Shown here piece after piece: positions 36,036-43,552 of a DNA stretch of 64,000 nucleotides. Both the position numbers and the translations under genes were made by a program. Source of the stretch: CAWAPS01 sp963783945 (GTDB lineage: Bacteria > Actinomycetota > Acidimicrobiia > Acidimicrobiales > Palsa-688); the NCBI GenBank assembly GCA_963783945.1, contig CAWAPS010000002.1, positions 372,001-436,000 of the forward strand. Direction: 5' to 3'. Each line of letters begins with the position of its first letter. Within the stretch, counting starts at the first letter, position 1. The notes beneath the pieces were generated by a model that saw nothing but the letters and a program-made list of their open reading frames with translations, had not been told where the DNA came from and made no database searches.

Positions 36036-36893
36036 ATGACATCGTCGTTCACGGTCCGGGGAGCCCTCCGGGTTCCGGAGATCATCGTTCTCTTCTGGGT
36101 GATCAAGGCCCTCTCGACCGCGATGGGCGAGTCGACTTCCGACTTTCTGGTTCACGCCTTGCATCCCGTACCGGCGGTCGCTCTCGGCTTCGTTTGCTTC
36201 GCCGGGGCTCTGGCCCTGCAGTTTTCGGTGCGCCGTTACCTGGCGTGGACGTACTGGTTGGCCGTGGTCATGGTTGGCGTGTTCGGGACGATGGCGGCAG
36301 ACGTCCTCCACGTGGGCTTCCACGTCCCGTATGCCGTTTCCACCGTGCTGTACGCCATCCTTCTCTTCGCTGTGTTCTATGTTTGGCAGCGGACCGAGCA
36401 CACCCTGTCGATACACAGCATCGACTCCGCCCGACGGGAAGCCTTCTATTGGGCCGCGGTGGTCGCCACCTTCGCCATGGGAACGGCCCTCGGAGATTTG
36501 ACGGCTACCACCTTCAAGCTGGGTTACCTGAAATCCGGCTTCCTGTTCGCCGCGGTGATCGCCATTCCTGCCATCGGGTACTGGAGGTTCGCATGGAACC
36601 CCATTTTCTCCTTCTGGTTCGCCTACGTGGCTACCCGACCGCTGGGCGCGTCGTTCGCCGACTGGATGGGAAAGCCCCGAGCCGCGGGAGGCCTCGGCTG
36701 GGGAGCCGGTCCTGTCGCCGTGGGGCTCTCGCTCGTCATCTTCGTCCTGGTCGCTTACCTGGCTGTCACCCGTCGTGATGTCCAGGATCCAGGCTTGGCC
36801 GCCGGGGGCCAGGCCAGGCCGACCGCGACCAGAACCCGGCGCGGGAGCGGGGATCTGGAGAGGTCGTACCCTCCCGGCCTGACTCAGTCGTAG
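36036..36893 (+). CDS. COG4705/DUF347 family multi-pass membrane protein
   Basis: 285 residues with about eight membrane segments. Repeated PEIIVLFWVIKALSTAMGE and FAMGTALGDLTATTFKLGY units correspond to DUF347 repeats; WNPIFSFWFAYVATRPLGA is characteristic of COG4705 proteins. An Arg/Gly-rich cytosolic tail follows. Function unknown; these proteins often sit beside two-component systems, as here. Confidence 0.85.
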   Translation: MTSSFTVRGALRVPEIIVLFWVIKALSTAMGESTSDFLVHALHPVPAVALGFVCFAGALALQFSVRRYLAWTYWLAVVMVGVFGTMAADVLHVGFHVPYAVSTVLYAILLFAVFYVWQRTEHTLSIHSIDSARREAFYWAAVVATFAMGTALGDLTATTFKLGYLKSGFLFAAVIAIPAIGYWRFAWNPIFSFWFAYVATRPLGASFADWMGKPRAAGGLGWGAGPVAVGLSLVIFVLVAYLAVTRRDVQDPGLAAGGQARPTATRTRRGSGDLERSYPPGLTQS

Positions 36894-36942
36894 TCGGCCC
36901 GCGGGCCGGACACGACCTGATCGGATATGCAAAGGTTGGCGG

Positions 36943-37935
36943 GTGCGGTTCATCGTCTATGGAGCCGGCGCGGTTGGAGGTCTGGTCGCGGCCCTTTTCG
37001 CCGAACACGGCGTGGACGTCGTGGTCATCGGGCGCGGTGCCCACGCTGACGCCATCGAGCGGTCCGGCCTCGCAGTGGACTCAGTGGAAGGGCGCCGGTC
37101 TGTACCGGTGGCCGTGGTGCGCACACCGGTGGAGGCTGCCATCGCACCCGGAGACGTGGTCCTCCTCGGTATGAAGTCCCAGGACACGTCGCAGGCTCTG
37201 ACCGCCCTCCGCGAAGCCGCTCCGGGGTCGACTCTTGTGGCCTGCTTACAGAACGGGGTGGAAAACGAACGGGCGGCTCTGCGGCTGTTCGCCAACGTCT
37301 ATGGGGTATGGGTGATGTGTCCGGCCGCCCACCTCGAACCGGGAGTGGTTCAGTCGTTTTCCGCACCCGTACCGGGCGTGCTCGACGTGGGCCGATATCC
37401 CGCCGGTACCGACGACGTCAGCCGGCTCCTGGCGGATGCTTTTCGCTCCGCCACCTTCGCCTCGTTGGAGCGAGCAGACATCATGCGCTGGAAGTATCGC
37501 AAGCTGCTGCTCAATCTCAGTAACGCGGCCGAAGCCGTCTTCACCCTGCCAGGCCGTTCGGAGATCACCGACCTGGCGATGAACGAAGGCATTACGTGCT
37601 TGAGGGCGGCGGGCTTGGACTTCGCTTCGCCGGAGGAGGAAGGGCTTCGGCGAGGCGACCTGCTCCAGATGCAGGCTCTCAACGGCCGGCCCCGAGGTGG
37701 AGGCTCCAGCTGGCAAAGCCTCCAGCGGGGTGTGGGCTCGATCGAGAGCGACTTCCTCAACGGGGAGATCGTTCTGCTCGGACGCCTGTGCGGGGTCCCG
37801 ACCCCGGTGAATTCGCTCCTGCAGGAGCTGGCTCGGGACATGGCGGCGACCCGCGCCGGGCCGCAAACGCTATCGACTGGGGAATTCTTCGAACGCCTGG
37901 CCGCCTCGGAGCGCGGAACACCGCGGCTCGAGTAA
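36943..37935 (+). CDS. Ketopantoate reductase (PanE/ApbA) family protein
   Basis: 330 residues. Rossmann motif VYGAGAVGGLVAALF, LQNGVENE, catalytic Lys in RWKYRKLLLNLSNAAEA and the C-terminal domain with SSWQSLQRGVGSIESDFLNGE (split) carrying the Glu/Ser residues. NADPH-dependent reduction of a 2-oxo acid is expected; whether it is the true PanE of pantothenate synthesis is unsettled, because paralogues are frequent in actinobacteria. GTG start. Confidence 0.87.
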   Translation: MRFIVYGAGAVGGLVAALFAEHGVDVVVIGRGAHADAIERSGLAVDSVEGRRSVPVAVVRTPVEAAIAPGDVVLLGMKSQDTSQALTALREAAPGSTLVACLQNGVENERAALRLFANVYGVWVMCPAAHLEPGVVQSFSAPVPGVLDVGRYPAGTDDVSRLLADAFRSATFASLERADIMRWKYRKLLLNLSNAAEAVFTLPGRSEITDLAMNEGITCLRAAGLDFASPEEEGLRRGDLLQMQALNGRPRGGGSSWQSLQRGVGSIESDFLNGEIVLLGRLCGVPTPVNSLLQELARDMAATRAGPQTLSTGEFFERLAASERGTPRLE

Positions 37936-37970
37936 CGCGGGTAGTAACTGGTCTGGTTCGAAGGTTACGG

Positions 37971-39023
37971 CTAGGCCGTGGCGATTTCCGCTCGGAATGT
38001 GCGCCGGTACGCGGCCGGCGATGCTCGCACGATGGCCGAGAAATGCAGCCGCAGATTCGCCCCCGTACCCATGCCGCACCTCCAGGCGATCTCCTCGATC
38101 GGCAGATCGGTGCTCTCCAGCAATCGTTGAGCGAGCAAGATCCGCTGGCGGATGAGCCAGCGGTGCGGCGTTGTCCCTGTCGCCGCCCGGAAACGGCGAG
38201 CAAACGAGCGCGGGCTCATGGCGGCGCGGCGAGCAAGATCCTCGACTGATACCGCTTCGTCGAGATGCTCCTGCACCCACGTCAGGGTGTCGGTGAACGG
38301 GTCGCCAGGCTGGACCGCGGTGAACGGTTCGTCGACAAATTGAGCCTGCCCCCCGTCACGATGAGGCGCGACCACACACCGGCGGGCCACGGCATTGGCG
38401 ATCTCAGCCCCGAAATCTCGTCGCACGATATGCAGGCACAGATCCATCGATGCCGCGGAGCCGGCGGAGGTCAACACGTCACCTTCGTCGACGTAGAGCA
38501 CGTCTCGATCTACTCTGACCGCGGGATATCTGCGAATCAATTCCTCGGTATGGCGCCAGTGGGTGGTGGCGAGCCTGCCGTCGAGCAATCCAGCCTCGGC
38601 CAGAATAAACGCTCCCGTACACAGGGATATGATCCGCGCCCCACGGCGATGCGCCCGCCGCAGCTCCTCGAGCACTTCTTCACCAATCGGCTCGTCTCGG
38701 TCGACCGGCGGCACAACCACAGTGTCAGCGGCCCTCAGGCCTTCTAGTCCGTGAGGCGCGATCACCTGAAATGGTACCTGGGCGGCGATCGGGCCGGCGT
38801 GGGCGCCGCACACCAGGAACCGGTACCACGGCACCCCCAACTCGCTTCGATCGAAGCCGAAGACCTCGCAGGCCACTGAGAACTCGAGCGGCGAAAATCC
38901 GTCGTCAACCAGCAGAGCCACCGTGTGACGTTTGGCAGGATCCTTTCGCACACCGTCTATTCTGCCACTGTCGGGATCGGTCGGCAAGCTGGACGATGTC
39001 GTCATGCATCCCGAACTGGTCAC
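37971..39023 (-). CDS. GlxA-type transcriptional regulator (GATase1-like plus AraC HTH)
   Basis: 350 residues. N-terminal DJ-1/PfpI-like domain (VALLVDDGFSPLEFSVACEV; nucleophile-elbow Cys in IISLCTGAFILAEAG) and C-terminal AraC HTH pair (VSVEDLARRAAMSPRSFARRF and IEEIAWRCGMGTGANLRLHF). Start at 39023 or the ATG six codons inside (39005) cannot be separated. Convergent with the PanE-like gene. Targets unknown. Confidence 0.9.
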   Translation of the reverse strand: MTSSGCMTTSSSLPTDPDSGRIDGVRKDPAKRHTVALLVDDGFSPLEFSVACEVFGFDRSELGVPWYRFLVCGAHAGPIAAQVPFQVIAPHGLEGLRAADTVVVPPVDRDEPIGEEVLEELRRAHRRGARIISLCTGAFILAEAGLLDGRLATTHWRHTEELIRRYPAVRVDRDVLYVDEGDVLTSAGSAASMDLCLHIVRRDFGAEIANAVARRCVVAPHRDGGQAQFVDEPFTAVQPGDPFTDTLTWVQEHLDEAVSVEDLARRAAMSPRSFARRFRAATGTTPHRWLIRQRILLAQRLLESTDLPIEEIAWRCGMGTGANLRLHFSAIVRASPAAYRRTFRAEIATA

Positions 39024-39194
39024 CCGTCTGGTTCAACTAAGACAAGCCGAGCTCGTTTGCCTGTCCCGGTTGCGGAACCGTATCGAACCGGTCCCCCGTT
39101 CTCGGCCCAAGTGGCGGCGCCGTCTGGGGGCGACCCTCGGGCCCCCCTCCCCGCGGCAAGAGACCTCCCCTGACTTCGTCTGCCTCCGCCGGTC

Positions 39195-39680
39195 ATGAGC
39201 GCGCTCCTCTTGCTGCTCGCCGTCGGTGGCAGCTTCACGGCTATCGCCGCGGCCTCATGGTGGCTGTGCCTTGAAGGCATTCGCCAGGGCGACGATCCGG
39301 CCGACGTTGTGACAGGCGTCACCGTGGCCGCTCGACCGGATGGAGCTTTGACCGTCAACGTACTCGTAACCAACCCGGCGCCCACTCCCGTGGTGGCTTC
39401 CGCGAGCACCCGTTCGGTGAGCCTCCTGGCACCAATAGCTGGTTCTGGGAGGTCGACCCGCCGTAGTTACTCAGACGCCCTCGGTGGGCGGCTCATCGCC
39501 GTCGGTGGACGCGACACCGCAGCCGTTTCGTGGGCGGTTACCGCGCCCGGGAAAAGGCAGCGACTCGTGGTCGACGTACATGTGTGGCAGCAGTGCGATC
39601 GACTGCGCCGCCATCGCTGCGTGTTGCCCGCCAGGGGGGGACCGCAGTCGCCGGCCCCGGCGGCAGAGCTCGTGCAGTGA
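39195..39680 (+). CDS. Hypothetical protein with N-terminal membrane segment
   Basis: 161 residues, unrecognised. Hydrophobic N-terminal helix (about 2-28, LLLLLAVGGSFTAIAAASWWL), then a beta-rich domain with TVNVLVTNPAPTPVVASAS that looks like an Ig-like extracellular strand set, and two Cys in a Cys-Arg-rich tail (CDRLRRHRCVLP). Coding-type third-position GC supports it. Divergent from the GlxA-type regulator. Confidence 0.55.
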   Translation: MSALLLLLAVGGSFTAIAAASWWLCLEGIRQGDDPADVVTGVTVAARPDGALTVNVLVTNPAPTPVVASASTRSVSLLAPIAGSGRSTRRSYSDALGGRLIAVGGRDTAAVSWAVTAPGKRQRLVVDVHVWQQCDRLRRHRCVLPARGGPQSPAPAAELVQ

Positions 39681-39757
39681 CTCACGCTGGTCCGGCGATG
39701 GGCCCATCCGCCCAACCCGCTTCAAATGCTGGGCGGCTCGACCGTTACGCTCCGCGG

Positions 39758-40159
39758 TCAGCCTGCGGCCGTCTCGACCGCAGGCATGACGCAGAATTCG
39801 TTGCCCTCCGGATCTGCCATCACGATCCAACGGGAGTCCCCCTGGCCGATGTCGACTTGAGTCGCGCCGAGAAACTCGAGCCGCGCCACCTCGTCATCTT
39901 GTGTTCGGTCAAACGGCGTCACGTCGAGATGAGCCCGGTTTTTGGCGGTTTTCACCTCGGGGACGATCACGAACGTAAGAGCCGGAGGTGGAGCCTGTGC
40001 CAGCACGGCGTCGTCCGACACGAGTGAGCCCGGGGCCTGAATAGCCATCCACCCCTCGCCGGCCTTGCTGCGCTCGTATCCGAGCGCTTCACACCAGAAG
40101 TCAGCCATGCGCTCCAGGTCATGGCAATCGATGACGACTTCGGTGAGCCTGCTCGCCAT
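39758..40159 (-). CDS. VOC family protein (glyoxalase-like type)
   Basis: 133 residues. VVIDCHDLERMADFWCEALGY and IVMADPEGNEFCVMPAV are typical of the Glyoxalase_6 group of small actinobacterial VOC proteins (often called glyoxalase/bleomycin resistance). Nothing identifies a substrate. It begins 6 nt downstream of the Lsr2-like gene on the same strand, so the two are co-transcribed. Confidence 0.85.
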   Translation of the reverse strand: MASRLTEVVIDCHDLERMADFWCEALGYERSKAGEGWMAIQAPGSLVSDDAVLAQAPPPALTFVIVPEVKTAKNRAHLDVTPFDRTQDDEVARLEFLGATQVDIGQGDSRWIVMADPEGNEFCVMPAVETAAG

Positions 40160-40165
40160 CGGGAG

Positions 40166-40525
40166 CTAGGCGGCGTCCCGCTCGAGCTGACGGAACCGCT
40201 CGAGGTACCGCTCGACCAGCGAGACCGGCAGGCGGCCGCGCTCGCCGACGTCGATACCCTGACGCCGGGCCCATGCCCGCACGGCGGAGGGCCTAGCCAG
40301 ATATTGCTCGACGATGTCGGCAGAAAGACGGCCCCGCTCGCTTACAGGAATGCCGTTGTCGTTAGCCCACTTGCGAATCCTGGGAGGCTGCGCAAGGTAC
40401 AGCTCGATTACGGCTTCCGGTATCCGACCACGAACACCGACTTCCAATCCCCGCTGTCGTGCCCACGCACGAACTTCGGAGGGAGTCCAATTATCATCCG
40501 GTTCTAAGAAATCGTCAGTTTTCAT
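40166..40525 (-). CDS. Protein of three tandem Lsr2-type DNA-binding units
   Basis: 119 residues. Three copies of the Lsr2 C-terminal DNA-binding unit recur at an exact 32-residue period: Trp at 21, 53 and 85; the minor-groove RGR at 32-34, 64-66 and 96-98; Tyr-Leu at the end of each second helix (43-44, 75-76, 107-108). The N-terminal oligomerisation domain of Lsr2 is absent. It should bind AT-rich DNA through several units in one chain instead of by polymerising; DNA-bridging or anti-silencing is possible. Leaderless-type promoter. Followed by a VOC gene. Confidence 0.85.
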   Translation of the reverse strand: MKTDDFLEPDDNWTPSEVRAWARQRGLEVGVRGRIPEAVIELYLAQPPRIRKWANDNGIPVSERGRLSADIVEQYLARPSAVRAWARRQGIDVGERGRLPVSLVERYLERFRQLERDAA

Positions 40526-41538
40526 ATCTCTATATATTACCGGGAAAAATGAAGGGCGCGGTACACACCGTTTGCAACGATGAATTCTCGATACTCCTGG
40601 CCGATTTCATGAGCCGTTCACAATACTGCGCCAGGCCGCTTAGGGCGCAAGGTGGCCGGTTGAAGTCGGCCCGTCGATTATCCAGGAAAGTTTGCATGGA
40701 GCTCGACCTGCTGGGCTTGCCGGCCAGGCCAATCCTGCGGTAAAGGGCCCAGAACGTGAGGTCACCCTTCCCCCACCCCGCAGATTCTCCTGACCCATTC
40801 AGGTTGACTCGCAATAGCCACAGGAGTTTCGCAACGGCAATTTCCTATTAGCGGCTCTGCTGAGGAGTTCCGCTCGATACTGTTGGCCGCCCCCGCAACC
40901 CCACCCCAGATCTAGAGGGCCTGACCATGTAAGCGATAGCGGGCGACCCCTTGGCACCGGTCTAGTACACCGTTGTTATCTGAATGCGTCGAGGGTTGAA
41001 TCCGGTTGCTTCCTGATGAACGTATTTCGTCAGCGGTCACGGAATCGATATCATGCACTTGTCATTATTGACTAAAGATGAGCCGGAAAGCGGTCCTACG
41101 ATCAAGACCACCGGTCTTCGTGCTGGCCATAGCTGACGGCATGGCCGTCGGGTCGGCTGGTCCCCCCCAGCGGGCAAACCCCAGTAAATACACCGGCTTT
41201 TCCCGCCGACCGTCGATCACGAGGAGCACTTGGGCGCAACCGCTATAGCGCGCGATGCGGCCGATTTCCCGCCCGGCAATTCGAGCGGGCCGAATCGGCC
41301 GAAGCGGCCGCCACGACCTTCTCAATGGGGCGCCGGCGCCGTAGCGGTCGCCATTGTGAACGCGTAATGCCGAAATACGAACGGTCGCGCTCCCCCGGGG
41401 TCTCGTCGAGCCCTGGAAGTCGTGGGGCCAGGGGCTGGCGGACGGCCCATCGACTCGGCGCCCACGCGTCTCGGGCCGCGACACGCTTTCGTCAAGTCGG
41501 GCCGGTGCCGAACGGCACAGCCCGCAGGCTCAGAGCAT
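40526..41538. other. About 1 kb gene-poor, lower-GC region
   Basis: Visibly poorer in G+C than the rest of the window, particularly 40526-41060, with AT tracts such as TATATATTA at 40531-40539 and CATTATTGACTAAAG near 41060. No recognisable gene: open frames 40530-40814 and 41065-41484 (both minus) lack ribosome sites and homology. It may be a decayed insertion or the target region of the adjacent Lsr2-like protein. Confidence 0.5.
40534..40539 (-). promoter_or_regulatory. -10 box (TAATAT) giving a probably leaderless Lsr2-like mRNA
   Basis: TAATAT on the minus strand ends 9 nt before the ATG at 40525, so transcription would begin about 2-3 nt upstream of, or at, the start codon. There is no ribosome site. 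I find no matching -35 at 16-18 nt. Confidence 0.45.
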
Positions 41539-41898
41539 TCAGGCCGCAGCGGGAACCCGGAGGTCGCCCGCCGGCAGAAGTGTCGGCGGCAGGTCGGCGC
41601 AGAGCACGCAACGGTCCGGCACCGCCCGCCCGTGGTCGACGGTGACCACCTCGACGGTCCCGGTGATGGTGTGGCGCAGGACGTCCCGCACTGCGGCATG
41701 CCCGATGGCCACCTCGTGGAGCGCCCGCGGGCTCACGGGGGCGCAAACCCACACCACATGGTCGGGATCGTCGTCGACCCGCACGATGAGCCAGTGCCCT
41801 CCCAGGAAGTCGGTACCCGCCCGAACACTGACCCTGTCGACCTCGGCGAACACCTCTGCGGCAAACAGCTCGAGTTCATAGCCGCAGAAGTTCATCAT
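41539..41898 (-). CDS. Hypothetical protein, actinobacterial type
   Basis: 119 residues, unrecognised. Contains VSVRAGTDFLGGHWLIVRVDDDPDHVVWVCAPVS (quoted core GGHWLIVRVDDDPDHVVWV), which looks like a small beta-barrel; two Cys in DRCVLCADLP near the C-terminus. ATG 41898 chosen because CAGGAG lies 9 nt before it. Codon use is normal for this genome, so it is probably real. No partner is evident. Confidence 0.5.
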   Translation of the reverse strand: MMNFCGYELELFAAEVFAEVDRVSVRAGTDFLGGHWLIVRVDDDPDHVVWVCAPVSPRALHEVAIGHAAVRDVLRHTITGTVEVVTVDHGRAVPDRCVLCADLPPTLLPAGDLRVPAAA

Positions 41899-42255
41899 CG
41901 TGGTCATCTCCTGGTGCGTCGTCTTACCTCGAGTAAGCGTTCAGGCGGCCGCTGGGGCCGCCGTGTGCGCCGTGTGCGCATGTGTGTTTTCGGGTGGTGC
42001 TCACACCGTCCGGCCCGGGGGCGGTTGACCCACGCCACCCCACTCTCACCCTTCGCCGAGCCGCCTCGGACGATCCGGTCAGGAACGCTTCCTCGCTGCT
42101 CCGGTCCGGGAGCGAAGGCGAAACTCGCGTCCACGACCTGATTGTGCCTCCCATCGTGTTGCGATACGCGGATGCCCGGCCGGTGTGGCCCACCTACTTC
42201 CAGGCCAGGTCGGGGTGGCGGGCGGCCCCGTCGGGACACCGGCGACAATGGGGCC
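41899..42255. other. 357-nt intergenic region with GC-rich hairpin
   Basis: Between the hypothetical gene (minus) and yjbQ-like (plus). Contains the hairpin GGCGGCC/GGCCGCC (41944-41950 with 41956-41962) and a GTGTGCGCCGTGTGCGC short tandem repeat at about 41964-41980. No gene seen. Confidence 0.4.
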
Positions 42256-42660
42256 ATGAGAAGTCAGACGATCCGGATAGAGACAGGCAGAAAGTCCTCG
42301 GTACTCGACCTGACGCCCGACTGTGAGCAGTTCGTGGTGGACGCCGGCGACGGCCTGCTCTCGGTTTTCGTGCCCCACGCCACCGCCGGCCTGGCCATCA
42401 TCGAAACCGGCGCTCGAAGCGATGACGATCTGCTGGCCCTGCTGGACCAGATCGCCCCCACCGAGCGACATTGGAGGCACGACCACGGTTCGCCCGGACA
42501 CGGGCGAGATCACGTGATACCGGCCCTCGTCGCCCCCTCGCTGGTCGTGCCGGTACTCGCCGGCCGGCTGGAGCTCGGCACCTGGCAGTCCGTGTGCCTG
42601 ATCGACACCAACGTCGACAACGTCGAACGAACCGTCCGCCTCAGTTTCCTGGCGGGCTGA
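42256..42660 (+). CDS. YjbQ/UPF0047 family protein
   Basis: 134 residues. Family features: N-terminal beta-strand, VFVPHATAGLAIIETG (conserved His), DHGSPGHGRDHVIPAL (conserved D/H/G-rich loop), and LGTWQSVCLIDTNVD. YjbQ proteins bind a metal and have weak thiamine-phosphate-synthase activity reported for E. coli; biological role unknown. ATG 42256 used; frame upstream is not coding. Ends overlapping the convergent VOC gene by 20 nt. Confidence 0.92.
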   Translation: MRSQTIRIETGRKSSVLDLTPDCEQFVVDAGDGLLSVFVPHATAGLAIIETGARSDDDLLALLDQIAPTERHWRHDHGSPGHGRDHVIPALVAPSLVVPVLAGRLELGTWQSVCLIDTNVDNVERTVRLSFLAG

Positions 42661-43027
42661 GGGGGCGGGCGAAACTGAGCTCGTGGCCGTCCGGGTCCCG
42701 AACGTGGAAGTAGCGCTCGCCCCAGCTCGCATCGACCGGCGACATCTCGGGGCGGAATCCCGCGGCCACGATCCGCGCGTGCATGGCGTCGACGTCCCGT
42801 ACGCAAAAGATGATCCGGCCCCAGATGGGCCGGGTGGGGCCGCCCGCCGGCTCGAGCTGCAGATTGACATAGCCGGCGCCGACCCGGAAGCTGGTGAAAG
42901 CGGCTTCCGGGCCGCCGTACAGGAGCTTTAGTCCGAGGGCCTGGTAGAAGGGCACCGACCTGGCCATGTCGACCGTCACGAGGGTGACGGCGCTGATGGT
43001 TTCAACCGGCTCGAATTCCTCGTCCAC
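42641..43027 (-). CDS. VOC family protein
   Basis: 128 residues. SAVTLVTVDMARSVPFYQALGL at the N-terminus (with ISAVTLVTVDMARS) and RYFHVRDPDGHELSFARPL at the C-terminus; middle IIFCVRDVDAMHARIVAAGF. GTG 43027 gives the normal start of the fold; the longer frame upstream reads into the inverted-repeat region and has no support. Convergent with the YjbQ gene. Substrate unknown. Confidence 0.82.
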   Translation of the reverse strand: MDEEFEPVETISAVTLVTVDMARSVPFYQALGLKLLYGGPEAAFTSFRVGAGYVNLQLEPAGGPTRPIWGRIIFCVRDVDAMHARIVAAGFRPEMSPVDASWGERYFHVRDPDGHELSFARPLSPPGN

Positions 43028-43280
43028 GGCCAGCAGCCTTGCAGAGCGACCTCGCTCTGGACGGATCGACTGTCGTGGGGGCAGCCGGACCGGTCCCCCG
43101 GGCCGCGTTCGGCGTCTCATCCACCCATGTCTCGCAGGTTCGGGTGGGTGGCCGGGTCGCTCGCGGGCGCGTCGGGCGCCAGCGGCCCGTTGACGGCCCG
43201 TCCGCCGCCGATCAGTCCTCAGAATCGGACAAGAGCCTACAAAACGGGCATGAGCCAAGGAAATCTCGTAGCCATTTTGG

Positions 43281-43329
43281 ATTCTCGGTGTCAAAACGCA
43301 CGTAAACTGTGCTATTTGACACCGAGAAT
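43281..43329. repeat. Perfect 15-bp inverted repeat, 19-nt loop
   Basis: ATTCTCGGTGTCAAA (43281-43295) pairs exactly with TTTGACACCGAGAAT (43315-43329). The loop contains a nested GCAC/GTGC pair, so a cruciform or hairpin is likely. AT content is higher than the surroundings. It does not match a known element I can name; no U-run follows, so it is not a standard terminator. Confidence 0.8.
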
Positions 43330-43389
43330 ACAAAAAGTACCACGAGAACATCCCGCTAATCGGATAAAAGGTGCAGGGTTCCCGCCAGC

Positions 43390-43422
43390 GGGGGCTGTGG
43401 GGGCGCCGGGGCGCGGGCGGGG
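43390..43422 (+). other. Canonical G-quadruplex motif
   Basis: Five G-runs of 3-5 with loops CTGT, CGCC, CGC and C on the + strand, followed by a further G-rich tract to about 43484. Matches G3+N1-7 rules. Non-coding. Confidence 0.6.
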
Positions 43423-43512
43423 CGAGCTGGGCGGGACTGGGCGGGCCGGGCTGGCGTGGGCGGCGGGGCGGACCGTGCGGGCCCCAGCATGAGAGCCGCC
43501 CAACCGGGCGCC

Positions 43513-43537
43513 GCCGGCGGCTAGCCGGACCGCCGGC
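43513..43537 (-). terminator. GC hairpin downstream of the DesK-type kinase
   Basis: GCCGGCGG (43513-43520) and CCGCCGGC (43530-43537), 8-bp perfect stem with a 9-nt loop, begins 15 nt after the kinase stop. No U-tract, as is common for actinobacterial I-shaped terminators. Confidence 0.45.
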
Positions 43538-43552
43538 CCATCCCCATCTCCC

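Larger units (their letters stand above)
43028..43552. other. 525-nt non-coding stretch with inverted repeat and G-rich tract
   Basis: Separates the VOC gene from the DesK-type kinase. Includes the inverted repeat 43281-43329, a G-rich tract 43390-43484 and a GC hairpin 43513-43537, each listed separately. No gene is supported: open frames here are shadows of GC-rich DNA. Confidence 0.6.

Noticed and set aside
40530..40814. 94-codon open frame on the minus strand upstream of the Lsr2-like gene
   Set aside because: Overlaps the Lsr2-like promoter, lacks a ribosome site and any homology signal I can see.
41065..41484. Open frame of 139 codons on the minus strand
   Set aside because: No ribosome site, no recognisable domain, Arg/Pro-rich shadow-like composition in GC-rich DNA; kept only as a remark in the region entry.
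43281..43329. Terminal inverted repeats of an insertion sequence
   Set aside because: The arms are 19 nt apart, no transposase gene and no target duplication are visible.
43028..43351. N-terminal extension of the VOC protein through the inverted repeat
   Set aside because: The extension is not VOC-like, lacks a ribosome site, and the fold starts normally at GTG 43027.
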